Part shown: in pieces, positions 8,363 to 15,575 of the stretch
Layout of the letters: the number at the start of each line of letters is the position of its first letter
How positions within the stretch are numbered: position 1 is the stretch's first letter
Assembly (NCBI RefSeq): GCF_025950085.1
Contig: NZ_JAPDDS010000001.1
Location: forward strand, 558,001 to 622,000
Source: Luteolibacter flavescens
GTDB lineage: Bacteria > Verrucomicrobiota > Verrucomicrobiia > Verrucomicrobiales > Akkermansiaceae
Direction: 5' to 3'
DNA length: 64,000 nt
The notes under the pieces: model-generated
The model's database searches: none
Told to the model about the DNA's origin: nothing
Seen by the model: only the letters and a program-made list of their open reading frames with translations
Translations under genes and position numbers: made by a program

Positions 8363-10141
8363 CTACGAATACCGCGGCTCGGTCGCTTGCTTCACAGCTT
8401 CATCGATCAGCGCCACATCGAGGCTCTCCATGAAGCTCTCGCCCGAATAGTCGAGCATCACGGTCGTGAACTTCGCGAGATCATGCAGCGCCCGCTCACC
8501 CAGCTCGGCGAGCTGCGAAAATTCCCCTCTCAACGGATAACCCTGATCCGCACGCAGCATTGCGAGAGCGAGCACACCAGGCTGGAGCTTGTTCTTCACC
8601 TCATGGGCGACAGCACCGGCCAAATGACGGAGATTCCGAGAGGTTCTCTCGGATCGGGCCGCGTGATAGCGCGAGAGATCGAGCAATGCGGATCTGATCT
8701 CGGTGGCGAGTGCTGTCATGGTCGACGGCCATGGAGCGGAGCGGCCGCGGATCTCCGCCTCGCGACCGACATTTCCAGGCACCGAGAGATCGCGGGCACA
8801 TGGCAGAAGGCTCACCTTTTCATCGCGAAATCCAACCAGCCATTCGCCCCTGCCCAAGGGGATCGCAGCCACCCCGGCCGCCCGTGGCAAGCAGCCAGCG
8901 AGTGATGAGAAGAGGTCTGCAGCACCGTCCGTGATGCGGGTTTCACGAGAAGCCATTTCCTTCAGCTCATCATGAAAGCTGGAAAGCATCGCGCGGTCCG
9001 GAACCGAGCCGACCGAGTGGATCGCTTCGACTGACAACAAGGCGACTCCATCAGCCTCCAAAATGCGGAGGAAGCCTTCCAACGATTTGCCCAGATCCTC
9101 CAGAAACCCGGCGTCGGAAGTGATGTCCGCGACGACGGATGAAGCTGCCGCACGAGCAACCGCCATGTCCTGCAACTCCGCGGCACGCTCTCGCAACGCC
9201 ATCTGGTCCGAGAAGACCCGCACACCCAGGCTCGCGGCCAATCGCTGCTCATGGGTGAGATATTTCCGCCGCCGATGCTGGCAAACCACGAGCCCCCACA
9301 GCCGATCACTCACCACGAGCGGCAGCGTCAGACCGGACGTTACTTCCAGCGCAGCCAGGTGGCGCACCTGCGCGACAGGCAGGCTACGGAGCACCGCCCG
9401 CGATAGATCCGGCAGCGCCCCCGCATGCGGACATGCCGAGGGGATGAGCGGGACCGGCGAAGCTGCGGCGTCGAAGTAGTAACGTGGTCTTCCCGCCAGG
9501 AACTCCTCCCGACTGTCCGACGCCATGCCAGCAGCTTGAATGCGCAATCCCAGCAACGACGCCATGCCTACCCCATGCTCGTCGGCGACAATCTCGCCGC
9601 TGCCGTCTTCGCCAATCCTCTGCACCATCACGCGGTCAAAGCCGATGAAGCCCCGAACTTCCCGGGCAAGGGCACGCGCCGCATCCACCGGGAGCACATG
9701 TCCGGACACGGCAGCAAGCGAGCGCCGCACAAAACGCAAGCTGGAGTCGGGACCCGGCGAGGGAGAGCTCCCATCCGGGAGCACCGGGTCCCGCTCCAAT
9801 TCCACAACCGCGCACCCGCCGGACAAGCGATGGATGATGCCTTCGAAGGCCACGCCTTCCCTTCCGTCGCCCGTCAGCATGGTTGCACGGAAACTCTCCG
9901 GATCACGGTCGGACGATTCCCGCAAGGCCGCCTCCACCACGCTTCGCGAGCGTGGATCGACCAACTCAGGAAGCGTCTTACCGAGGAGCTCTGCGGGACG
10001 CCTTCCGATAAGCCGGGAGCAGTTCGCGCTCGCCTGCGTGATCAGGAAATCAGTCCCATGCAGCACGAAAAGCAGCCCGTGCGGCTGGATGCCTGCGGCT
10101 TCCAGCGCGATGATATTGCGCGCATCCGCCTCCTCCATCAT
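8363..10141 (-). CDS. Degenerate bacteriophytochrome-like sensor (PAS-GAF-PHY-HisKA, no ATPase domain)
   Basis: About 592 residues from the ATG at 10141; the frame is open to a TTG at 10183. The N-terminal PAS domain has the phytochrome IQPHG motif, followed by a GAF region (FDRVMVQRIGEDGSGEIVAD, then LGLR) and a PHY-like region (RLWGLVVCQHRRRKYLTHEQR). It ends with a HisKA-like helix carrying an H-box (AHEVKNKLQPG), about 80 residues before the stop. Oddities: the usual N-terminal Cys before IQPHG is absent, the GAF DIP motif is replaced (QAAGMAS), the SPxHxxYLxNMG histidine is lost (LPVAQVRHLAALE), and there is no HATPase_c domain, so it cannot be a complete kinase. It may no longer bind biliverdin. 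It could act as a phosphoacceptor or dimer partner for another kinase. No frameshift is obvious. Confidence 0.8.
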   Translation of the reverse strand: MMEEADARNIIALEAAGIQPHGLLFVLHGTDFLITQASANCSRLIGRRPAELLGKTLPELVDPRSRSVVEAALRESSDRDPESFRATMLTGDGREGVAFEGIIHRLSGGCAVVELERDPVLPDGSSPSPGPDSSLRFVRRSLAAVSGHVLPVDAARALAREVRGFIGFDRVMVQRIGEDGSGEIVADEHGVGMASLLGLRIQAAGMASDSREEFLAGRPRYYFDAAASPVPLIPSACPHAGALPDLSRAVLRSLPVAQVRHLAALEVTSGLTLPLVVSDRLWGLVVCQHRRRKYLTHEQRLAASLGVRVFSDQMALRERAAELQDMAVARAAASSVVADITSDAGFLEDLGKSLEGFLRILEADGVALLSVEAIHSVGSVPDRAMLSSFHDELKEMASRETRITDGAADLFSSLAGCLPRAAGVAAIPLGRGEWLVGFRDEKVSLLPCARDLSVPGNVGREAEIRGRSAPWPSTMTALATEIRSALLDLSRYHAARSERTSRNLRHLAGAVAHEVKNKLQPGVLALAMLRADQGYPLRGEFSQLAELGERALHDLAKFTTVMLDYSGESFMESLDVALIDEAVKQATEPRYS

Positions 10142-10486
10142 CCCTGTCGGGTTGGTGTTCCGATGGTGCCGGTTGACTGCCAAGCAATGGGGCGAAGGCC
10201 TCCCTCCCCTGTTACGGAGATTCTACTACTAGGTTTCACGTAGTATGCAGGAGGGAGGATGCGTTCAGGGGTCATGATCCGGGGGCGGGTCCATCTGCCG
10301 GGAAGGGCGTGCAAGGCACGAGGCAATGGAACCGGAGAGCGTATTCCCAACTCGCCGGAACCGGCAACAAGAGCCTTCCGAAGGGGGCCTTCGGTTTTTC
10401 CGATGGCACTTTCCCGGATGTCAAAATCGGGTTGCAAGCGCATCATCCGTTGTTAGATCGTGCGGCACCCCGGAGCGGGATCTCCC
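10142..10486. other. Divergent intergenic region between the phytochrome-like and LysR genes
   Basis: About 345 bases holding both promoters. It contains a TACTAC / GTAGTA inverted repeat (10224-10245), about 85 bases upstream of the phytochrome-like gene, and an intrinsic terminator pointing toward the LysR gene at 10378-10399. No credible ORF. Confidence 0.5.
10378..10399 (+). terminator. Intrinsic terminator upstream of the LysR gene
   Basis: A 7-bp GC-rich stem (CCGAAGG / CCTTCGG) with a GGG loop is followed at once by five T residues. It points rightward and ends 88 bases before the LysR start. No gene precedes it on this strand, so it may end a short leader or small RNA, or attenuate the LysR transcript. 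Confidence 0.6.
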
Positions 10487-11377
10487 ATGAATTTCAACCA
10501 CCTGCACTACTTCCACGTGGTTGCCCAAGAGGGCACGCTGGCACGCGCGGCCAAGCGACTGAACATCACCCAGCCCACGCTGAGCGGCCAACTGAAGCAA
10601 CTCGAGGAGCACTTCGGCCACAAGCTCTTCGACAGGGCCAGCGGTGCCCTGCGGCTGAACGCGAACGGCCGCAAGGCCTTCGAAGTGACGCAGGAAATGT
10701 TCCGCCTATCCTCCCGTCTCGACGACATTTTCCCCGGTCGCGATGCCGAGCCACGGGTGCGACTGGAAGTGGGCATTGCCACCACGGTTGGACGCTCGTT
10801 TGCCGTGGAGCGCTTTATCACGCTCTTCAAAAGCCAGCGCATCCTGACCCGGGTCAGGCAGGGCGACCACGAGTATCTCTTCCACGAGTTGCTGGCGACC
10901 GGCCTCGACCTTCTCATTACCGACAGCCTGCCGCACCGGAGAAAGGAGCGCGGCACCGACTGCCGGAAGCTGAGCTCACCCGAATTCGTCGTCGCAGGCG
11001 GACGGAAATTCGTCTCCAGCCTGAAGGAGCCGACCATCGAGGGACTGCATGGCCAGCCTTTCATCCACTACACCTCGCACAGCGCCTACCGCTTTGAGAT
11101 CGATCAATACCTCAGGCAGAAACGGGTGGAACCTCGCGTGGTTGCGGAGGCAGACGACGTCTATGTCATCCGGGACGCCATCGCCGCGAATATCGGAGCG
11201 GGAGTGCTGCCGCGCGGAGTGATCGAGGAGTCGAAGAACAGCAGGCAATTCCAGGTGCTCGCCACCTTAGAGCGGAAATTCGAGATCTATGCGCTCTTCA
11301 GCAAGCGGGATCCTTCCGAGGAAGTGCTGACCGCCCTGGAGATCCTGGCCGGGGCCGGAGGCTCGGGGCCTTGTTGA
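10487..11377 (+). CDS. LysR-family regulator, NhaR-like
   Basis: A 296-residue transcription factor. The first 60 residues form the winged HTH (MNFNHLHYFHVVAQEGTLAR, then AAKRLNITQPTLSGQLKQLE), which closely follows the NhaR subgroup of LysR proteins. The rest is a periplasmic-binding-protein-like effector domain. I chose the ATG at 10487, preceded by a GGAGCGGGA ribosome site, over an in-frame codon nine codons earlier. NhaR controls Na+/H+ antiporter genes in enterobacteria. No antiporter gene is adjacent here; the nearest is at 369-1850. The effector and targets are unknown. It is transcribed away from the phytochrome-like gene. Confidence 0.85.
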   Translation: MNFNHLHYFHVVAQEGTLARAAKRLNITQPTLSGQLKQLEEHFGHKLFDRASGALRLNANGRKAFEVTQEMFRLSSRLDDIFPGRDAEPRVRLEVGIATTVGRSFAVERFITLFKSQRILTRVRQGDHEYLFHELLATGLDLLITDSLPHRRKERGTDCRKLSSPEFVVAGGRKFVSSLKEPTIEGLHGQPFIHYTSHSAYRFEIDQYLRQKRVEPRVVAEADDVYVIRDAIAANIGAGVLPRGVIEESKNSRQFQVLATLERKFEIYALFSKRDPSEEVLTALEILAGAGGSGPC

Positions 11378-11542
11378 GGTCCCTAGCATATTCATGGAGC
11401 TTGATGGTCGGACAGTCCGCTAAGGCTTTGGCGTACTGAAGAAGTGGCGTTTTCCACGAACGACAGGGGCGAGGGGCTTCTCCTATGCTGGGGCGCATCC
11501 TCCCGACCCCCTTCTCGCTCGCTCCCCTCTCCCCAGGTCGCC

Positions 11543-11749
11543 ATGCAGAGAGCCCATCGCTCCCAGATCGCCATCCCGCTCCCCCGCCCGGAGCGGGCAC
11601 GGCTCATCGCGGAGGTCAAATCGGACCTGCCACAATCGAGCAATTCCGAGATCGCAGCGGCGCTGCGCCTCGCATCCGCCTTGCTCGGGCCTGCTGTTGA
11701 TCGTCCCCGGCTGTTGGCGGTCACAAGAAGTCTCCTCGCCCCTTTCTAG
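11543..11749 (+). CDS. Possible small helical protein
   Basis: A 68-codon frame: MQRAHRSQIAIPLPRPERAR, then a predicted helix-rich stretch (LIAEVKSDLPQSSNSEIAAA, LRLASALLGP) and a basic C-terminus. It is preceded by a weak AGGT ribosome site and followed after 90 bases by a strong intrinsic terminator, which suggests a real short transcription unit. No family is recognised. The transcript might instead be a non-coding RNA, since the 11770-11865 stretch folds into several hairpins. Confidence 0.35.
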   Translation: MQRAHRSQIAIPLPRPERARLIAEVKSDLPQSSNSEIAAALRLASALLGPAVDRPRLLAVTRSLLAPF

Positions 11750-11838
11750 AACCTAGAACCGCAGCAAAAGACCTGAAAAGGTCACCCGGCTCCCGCCTCT
11801 CCGGGAACCGGACCACCCTCCCCCAACAACCCAGAAAC

Positions 11839-11873
11839 GCGGGTGCTCTCCCTGAGGGCACCCGCCGTTTTTT
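11839..11873 (+). terminator. Strong intrinsic terminator
   Basis: An 8-bp perfect stem (GCGGGTGC / GCACCCGC) with an 11-base loop, followed two bases later by six T residues. It lies 90 bases after the small ORF at 11543-11749. Between them are two further small hairpins (GACCTGAAAAGGTC and CCGG..CCGG). Confidence 0.8.
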
Positions 11874-12318
11874 GCAGGTATCGCACGGGTAGGGTCACCT
11901 TGTCAGCCAGTCGGTTGGCCAGAGATGTAGGCCGTTCACGGTTCACATGGTCGGAGCCTCGTCGCAGAGGCCCAGCAATCGCCGGTCAGCCAGATACACG
12001 ACGGCAATCATGGAAATATTTTCATTTCCATGACTCAATCGAGGTCTGTTTGAAACTGGTGAAATCTCCTTACGACAGGAGAGCTGAATCCACCTACAAG
12101 GGACGAACCCAGTCCCGGACAAGATCTCGGAGAACGACCACAGTGAGATTCCATCCACACCCGGTCTCTGCCTGATATGACGGAGGATCAGGAAATCCAC
12201 GCGCGTTCCCTCGTGCGCCGCCATCCAATCCGGCATCTAACACCTGCCCGGAGTCTACAGGATCATGCATCATGCATTAACCTAACATCATCCTTGCCAT
12301 CGGCTAAAACGAGCCGAT
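11874..12318. other. Gene-free stretch upstream of the HTH protein
   Basis: About 445 bases with no convincing gene on either strand. It contains a perfect 10-bp inverted repeat at 12008-12033, annotated separately. Confidence 0.5.
12008..12033. repeat. Perfect inverted repeat in a gene-free region
   Basis: TCATGGAAAT, six bases, then ATTTCCATGA: ten perfectly paired bases, AT-rich against a GC-rich background. It is not followed by a T-run. It could be an operator or the remnant of an element end. It lies 286 bases before the HTH gene. Confidence 0.4.
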
Positions 12319-12672
12319 ATGAGCCTGACCATGAGCAACAAGAAGAACGCCACCAGCTCCCTCCGGGGAAAGCGCTACACTCTGCAAGAGAAAGCGGATG
12401 TGCTGGAGTTCGTCGATCGCTACAACGCCGAACACGGCCGCGGCGGGCAGACCGCAGCCACGAAGAAGTTCCAATTGTCCCCACTCAGCATTTCCTCGTG
12501 GAGGAAGCAGGCCATCAGCCGTGGCACTCTTCCCTACCACTCACCGTCCGCCAATCTTCCCGTCGGGCGCATGATCTCTCAATTGCAGGAACTTCACGAA
12601 AGGATCATCGAGCAGGAGCAGGTCATTCAACGGCTGAAGGCGAAGTTCGATGCGTTGAAGGCTTCGCTCTAA
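12319..12672 (+). CDS. Short HTH protein resembling an IS3-type OrfA, no OrfB
   Basis: A 117-residue protein (ATG at 12319 or 12331). After a basic N-terminus, residues 18-65 (KRYTLQEKADVLEFVDRY, later AATKKFQLSPLSISSWRKQA) look like the homeodomain-like HTH of transposase OrfA proteins. Residues 88-117 (LQELHERIIEQEQVIQRLKA and on) form a coiled coil, also typical of OrfA. No DDE-domain ORF and no terminal inverted repeats follow, so this is either a domesticated DNA-binding protein or a lone remnant. Verrucomicrobial genomes carry families of such short HTH proteins. Target unknown. Confidence 0.65.
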   Translation: MSLTMSNKKNATSSLRGKRYTLQEKADVLEFVDRYNAEHGRGGQTAATKKFQLSPLSISSWRKQAISRGTLPYHSPSANLPVGRMISQLQELHERIIEQEQVIQRLKAKFDALKASL

Positions 12673-12811
12673 CGCCATCGTGCGATTCGCGACGAACCTC
12701 TGATGCTGCGCCTTGGCAGGGAGCCATCAGACCGCCGGGAATTGTCATTGATTTCCAGACGATTGAAAGCTCGCCCCCAGTATCTAACGGGCTTTCATTT
12801 CGGATGGCACG

Positions 12812-13096
12812 ATGTCTGCATCCCTAGGATTTATGAGGATCCGGAACGACATCATCACGCGGATCGAATTCGTTGGAGGCCCTGAAGATGGCAGGATTTT
12901 GGAACTCGACGAATTGCCTGTGCCTCTTGCCACTGGCGAGGATCGGGAAGGAAGCAGGGTCCCGATGCTACTGGCCTTGGACAATCAGAACCGACGCGCT
13001 GACGAGGGCGAGTTCGTGGTCATCATCCTCGGCCATTATGTATCCCACCGAAGTGAAGGGAACTGCGCGAAATTCGACTGGTTTCCCCTGCGCTGA
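12812..13096 (+). CDS. Hypothetical protein with an FVGGPEDGR-type motif
   Basis: A 94-residue protein, with ATG at 12812 and an alternative at 12833. Its N-terminal RIEFVGGPEDGRILELDE is the 'VGGPxDGR' motif found at the start of many small uncharacterised bacterial and phage proteins. The remainder is a short beta-rich stretch ending in FDWFPLR. No catalytic motif seen. It converges on the ethylene-receptor-like kinase with three bases between the stops. Confidence 0.55.
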   Translation: MSASLGFMRIRNDIITRIEFVGGPEDGRILELDELPVPLATGEDREGSRVPMLLALDNQNRRADEGEFVVIILGHYVSHRSEGNCAKFDWFPLR

Positions 13097-13099
13097 AAA

Positions 13100-14260
13100 T
13101 CAAGCTGGAAGAGCGCCGGTCTCGACCACCTCGGGAATGGCCGGGAATTCCAAGACAAAGGCGGCACCTTCGCTGACCGTTTCTGCAGTGATGGTCCCTC
13201 CGTGAGCCTCCATGATGCGCCTCGCGTAGGCGAGTCCCAACCCGTTGCCCGGAAGATGCAATGCATTCTCCCCGCGCGCACCGGATTCGAAAATTGCCTC
13301 CAGAGCTTCCGCGGGCACGCCGACGCCCCGGTCCGAGATCCTAACCGCAATGCGGCCATCAGGCTTCAACTCGCCCGCAATGGAAATGAAGGGCACACCG
13401 ATACCGGCATACTTGATGGCATTCTCCATCAGATTGATGAAAAGTTGGACCAGCATCGTGTAGCTCCCGCGCACCTCAGGCAGGGCACCCACCTCGATTC
13501 GTGCCTGCCGGTCGGCCACCAGCGGAGCGAGATTCAGCTTTGCCGACTTCACCACGTCGTCCAAGATCACAGCCTTCATCTCGCCGGTCTTGTTCCGCAG
13601 CAAAGCATCCGCGTGAAGTTCGCGGATGAGCGCCTCCATCTGGCGCAGCGATTGAACTGCTTGGCCCAACTGGCCGGCCAGGACCGGATTGCCGCTCCTT
13701 TCCGCCGACTCCCGAGCCAGTTCGGTGGTGAAAAGCGCGCTATTCAGCGGATTACGGAGGTCATGGGTCACCATCCCGGTGAAAGCTTCGAGGTCCCTGT
13801 TGCTGCGCTCCAGGGCAGATTCCGCCAGGCGGGTTTTCTGGAGCTGCTCTTCGAGATTGGCATTCGCCCGCTGTAATCCGGGGAGCTGGATGGCCTGCGG
13901 AGCGATCCGAAGCAGGGCGATGACCGTAGACCAGGAAGCCACGGCTGTAACCACCTTCATCAAGGCCGAGAAACGATAGATCGGGTGGTAGAAGATGATC
14001 GCCTCAATCACGTGCGTGCTGCCGCAACTGAAAATGAAAGCGGCGAACAGCCAGAAAAGCCTCGGGAAGACCAATTCACCCCGCTTCAGAAGCCAATAGC
14101 CTGCGAGCGCGACGGGGATGACTGAGTAGGCCGCCGCTATCGCCAGATCGGCAATGATGTGGAACCACCCGTGTACGGGCGACCAATGCCCGCAATTCCA
14201 GCGGGCAGGAAAATCGGACGTATCGAAAAGTTGGCCGAGGCTCGCCAATGCCAAATCCAT
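13100..14260 (-). CDS. Histidine kinase with an ethylene-receptor-like membrane domain
   Basis: A 386-residue sensor kinase. Residues 25-95 form three membrane helices that match the plant ETR1 ethylene-binding domain. Asp38 and Tyr45 (ADLAIAAAY) match ETR1 Asp25/Tyr32, and Ile76, Cys79 and His83 (IFSCGSTH) match Ile62/Cys65/His69, the copper and ethylene ligands. A second hydrophobic stretch and a coiled coil (130-158) lead to the HisKA H-box (His166 in THDLRNPL) and a complete HATPase_c with N box (NLMENAIKYA), DRGVGVP and GNGLGLAYARRIM. It lacks a GAF domain and a receiver. No response regulator is adjacent. Such domains occur in cyanobacteria and scattered bacteria. Cu(I) and ethylene binding are inferred from the conserved residues only. 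Confidence 0.85.
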   Translation of the reverse strand: MDLALASLGQLFDTSDFPARWNCGHWSPVHGWFHIIADLAIAAAYSVIPVALAGYWLLKRGELVFPRLFWLFAAFIFSCGSTHVIEAIIFYHPIYRFSALMKVVTAVASWSTVIALLRIAPQAIQLPGLQRANANLEEQLQKTRLAESALERSNRDLEAFTGMVTHDLRNPLNSALFTTELARESAERSGNPVLAGQLGQAVQSLRQMEALIRELHADALLRNKTGEMKAVILDDVVKSAKLNLAPLVADRQARIEVGALPEVRGSYTMLVQLFINLMENAIKYAGIGVPFISIAGELKPDGRIAVRISDRGVGVPAEALEAIFESGARGENALHLPGNGLGLAYARRIMEAHGGTITAETVSEGAAFVLEFPAIPEVVETGALPA

Positions 14261-14554
14261 GCAAAACGCCTATCAGGTTTGCATGCCATCACAAGGTTTA
14301 GCAGGGCCATCCGGGCGGAATTACCTGCCTTGTGGCACTACTCCACCCCTTTTTAAATCACGCCGACCAAAACCCAAATCGAGCTACGATCCATGCTCTA
14401 TATCAACGATCTACATCAAATCACCTCTCCGTCCAAAGCCCTCCAATGCAAAGCGAAGCGGTGAATACGCTGATTCTCGCTTCATTCTACATCGAATTTC
14501 AGAACCGTTGAAACCAGCTCTCTGCCATTTCGATCCAGAGTTATGATATGCACA

Positions 14555-14758
14555 TCATCGACGAGGCTGCTGCGGCGGGAGATCCACGCGTCCTCCGATC
14601 GGGGCCGATTCACCTCCGGCAGGCTCTCCGGTAGCCAGCGCTTGGGCACCCGGATCTGCAGCACGATCCGACACGGGGCGAGAGTAAGAAGAACAGGCGG
14701 CGAGGCTTGAGATTCCCAATACCACACCCAAGTTTCTGAAACCGGTAATCGCTTTCAT
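14555..14758 (-). CDS. Small putative lipoprotein
   Basis: A 67-residue protein starting at the ATG at 14758. The start MKAITGFRNLGVVLGISSLA is followed by ACSS, a clean lipoprotein signal with lipobox LAAC. The mature part (about 45 residues) is Pro/Gly/Ala-rich, low in structure, and ends in QQPRR. The frame is open further upstream to 14890, but the lipobox decides the start. Function unknown. It lies alone between the ethylene-type kinase and the DUF892 gene. Confidence 0.55.
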   Translation of the reverse strand: MKAITGFRNLGVVLGISSLAACSSYSRPVSDRAADPGAQALATGEPAGGESAPIGGRVDLPPQQPRR

Positions 14759-15047
14759 GACGACTGGAGAAGCATTCCTTGTTCCCCGATTCCCGATCTC
14801 GACCGAGCATTCACCATCAGTCGCTAATGACGACACCCAGCGAAGCAGGAACGCGCACGGGATTGCATTCGTCCATCTTTCAACGTGCATTCGGTTGCAT
14901 GTAATACCGGTCAGCTAATCTCAATACCGCAATCTCCGCTGACGTTGCCGATTGCGACGAGGTCCTTGCATTTTGCCGACTTCGCAAAGACAGCTTTAGT
15001 GAGAGTGCTAGCAGTGAAAGCAGATCTGCCTGTTAGAGAAGTGGCAT

Positions 15048-15557
15048 ATGAATTGCGAAAGCGCGTTCGCCATGTCTGCCGCACTCAGCACCCTCTACTT
15101 CGGGAAGCTTCGCATGCTCTACTGCAGCGAACTTCAATTGATCAGCTTTCTTCCCGAACTTGCTGCCAATGCGCGAAAGAAGACGCTGCGGGCGGCATTC
15201 CAGCAGGAGCTCCAGCTTTCGCGCCACCGTCGGGATGTCTTGGAGTTCATTGCTGCTTCTCATGGCATCTGCTCCGCCGGCGATGACTGCAGTTCGATGC
15301 GCCGGCTGATCGCCGAAAGCCGGAAAGCTCTGCGCGAGGCCTCGTGGAATTTCCCGGGCGACGAAGACCTGCGCTCCATCAGTGGCGGCCTGCATCGTCA
15401 CCAGATCTTGAACTACGGTGTTGGCCGTAGTTTGGCGAACCGCGTGCGCATGAGCGATGACGTGGAGAAGCTCGACGGACTGCTTGATATCCTGCTCGAC
15501 GGCCATCCGGAAACCTGTGCGATGCCCGTCTCCGCAAGCATGCTCGTGCGAGCCTAG
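15048..15557 (+). CDS. DUF892 (YciF-like) ferritin-fold protein
   Basis: A 169-residue all-helical protein. The N-terminal LRMLYCSELQLISFLPELAA segment and the later HQILNYGVGRSLAN segment match the DUF892/YciF family, which has a ferritin-like four-helix fold. YciF-type genes are induced by stress in enterobacteria; the biochemical role is not settled. Residues corresponding to a di-iron site are only partly visible (Glu28, His59, His117). The neighbouring stress-type genes (DUF1328, DUF883-like, DUF2383) fit. A GAAGTGG ribosome site precedes the ATG at 15048; a second ATG is at 15072. Confidence 0.72.
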   Translation: MNCESAFAMSAALSTLYFGKLRMLYCSELQLISFLPELAANARKKTLRAAFQQELQLSRHRRDVLEFIAASHGICSAGDDCSSMRRLIAESRKALREASWNFPGDEDLRSISGGLHRHQILNYGVGRSLANRVRMSDDVEKLDGLLDILLDGHPETCAMPVSASMLVRA

Positions 15558-15575
15558 GCCTGCCTGATGGCGGAC

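Noticed and set aside
10259-10456. A tRNA-like or small-protein reading of the region before the LysR gene
   Set aside because: No cloverleaf with a T-loop consensus can be drawn and the ORF has no protein character; only the terminator is supportable.
11843-12175. A 110-codon plus-strand ORF after the terminator
   Set aside because: It starts inside the terminator hairpin and is Arg/Ser/Thr-rich without any motif.
12319-12672. A complete IS3-type insertion sequence
   Set aside because: No OrfB/DDE transposase, no slippery site and no terminal inverted repeats around it.
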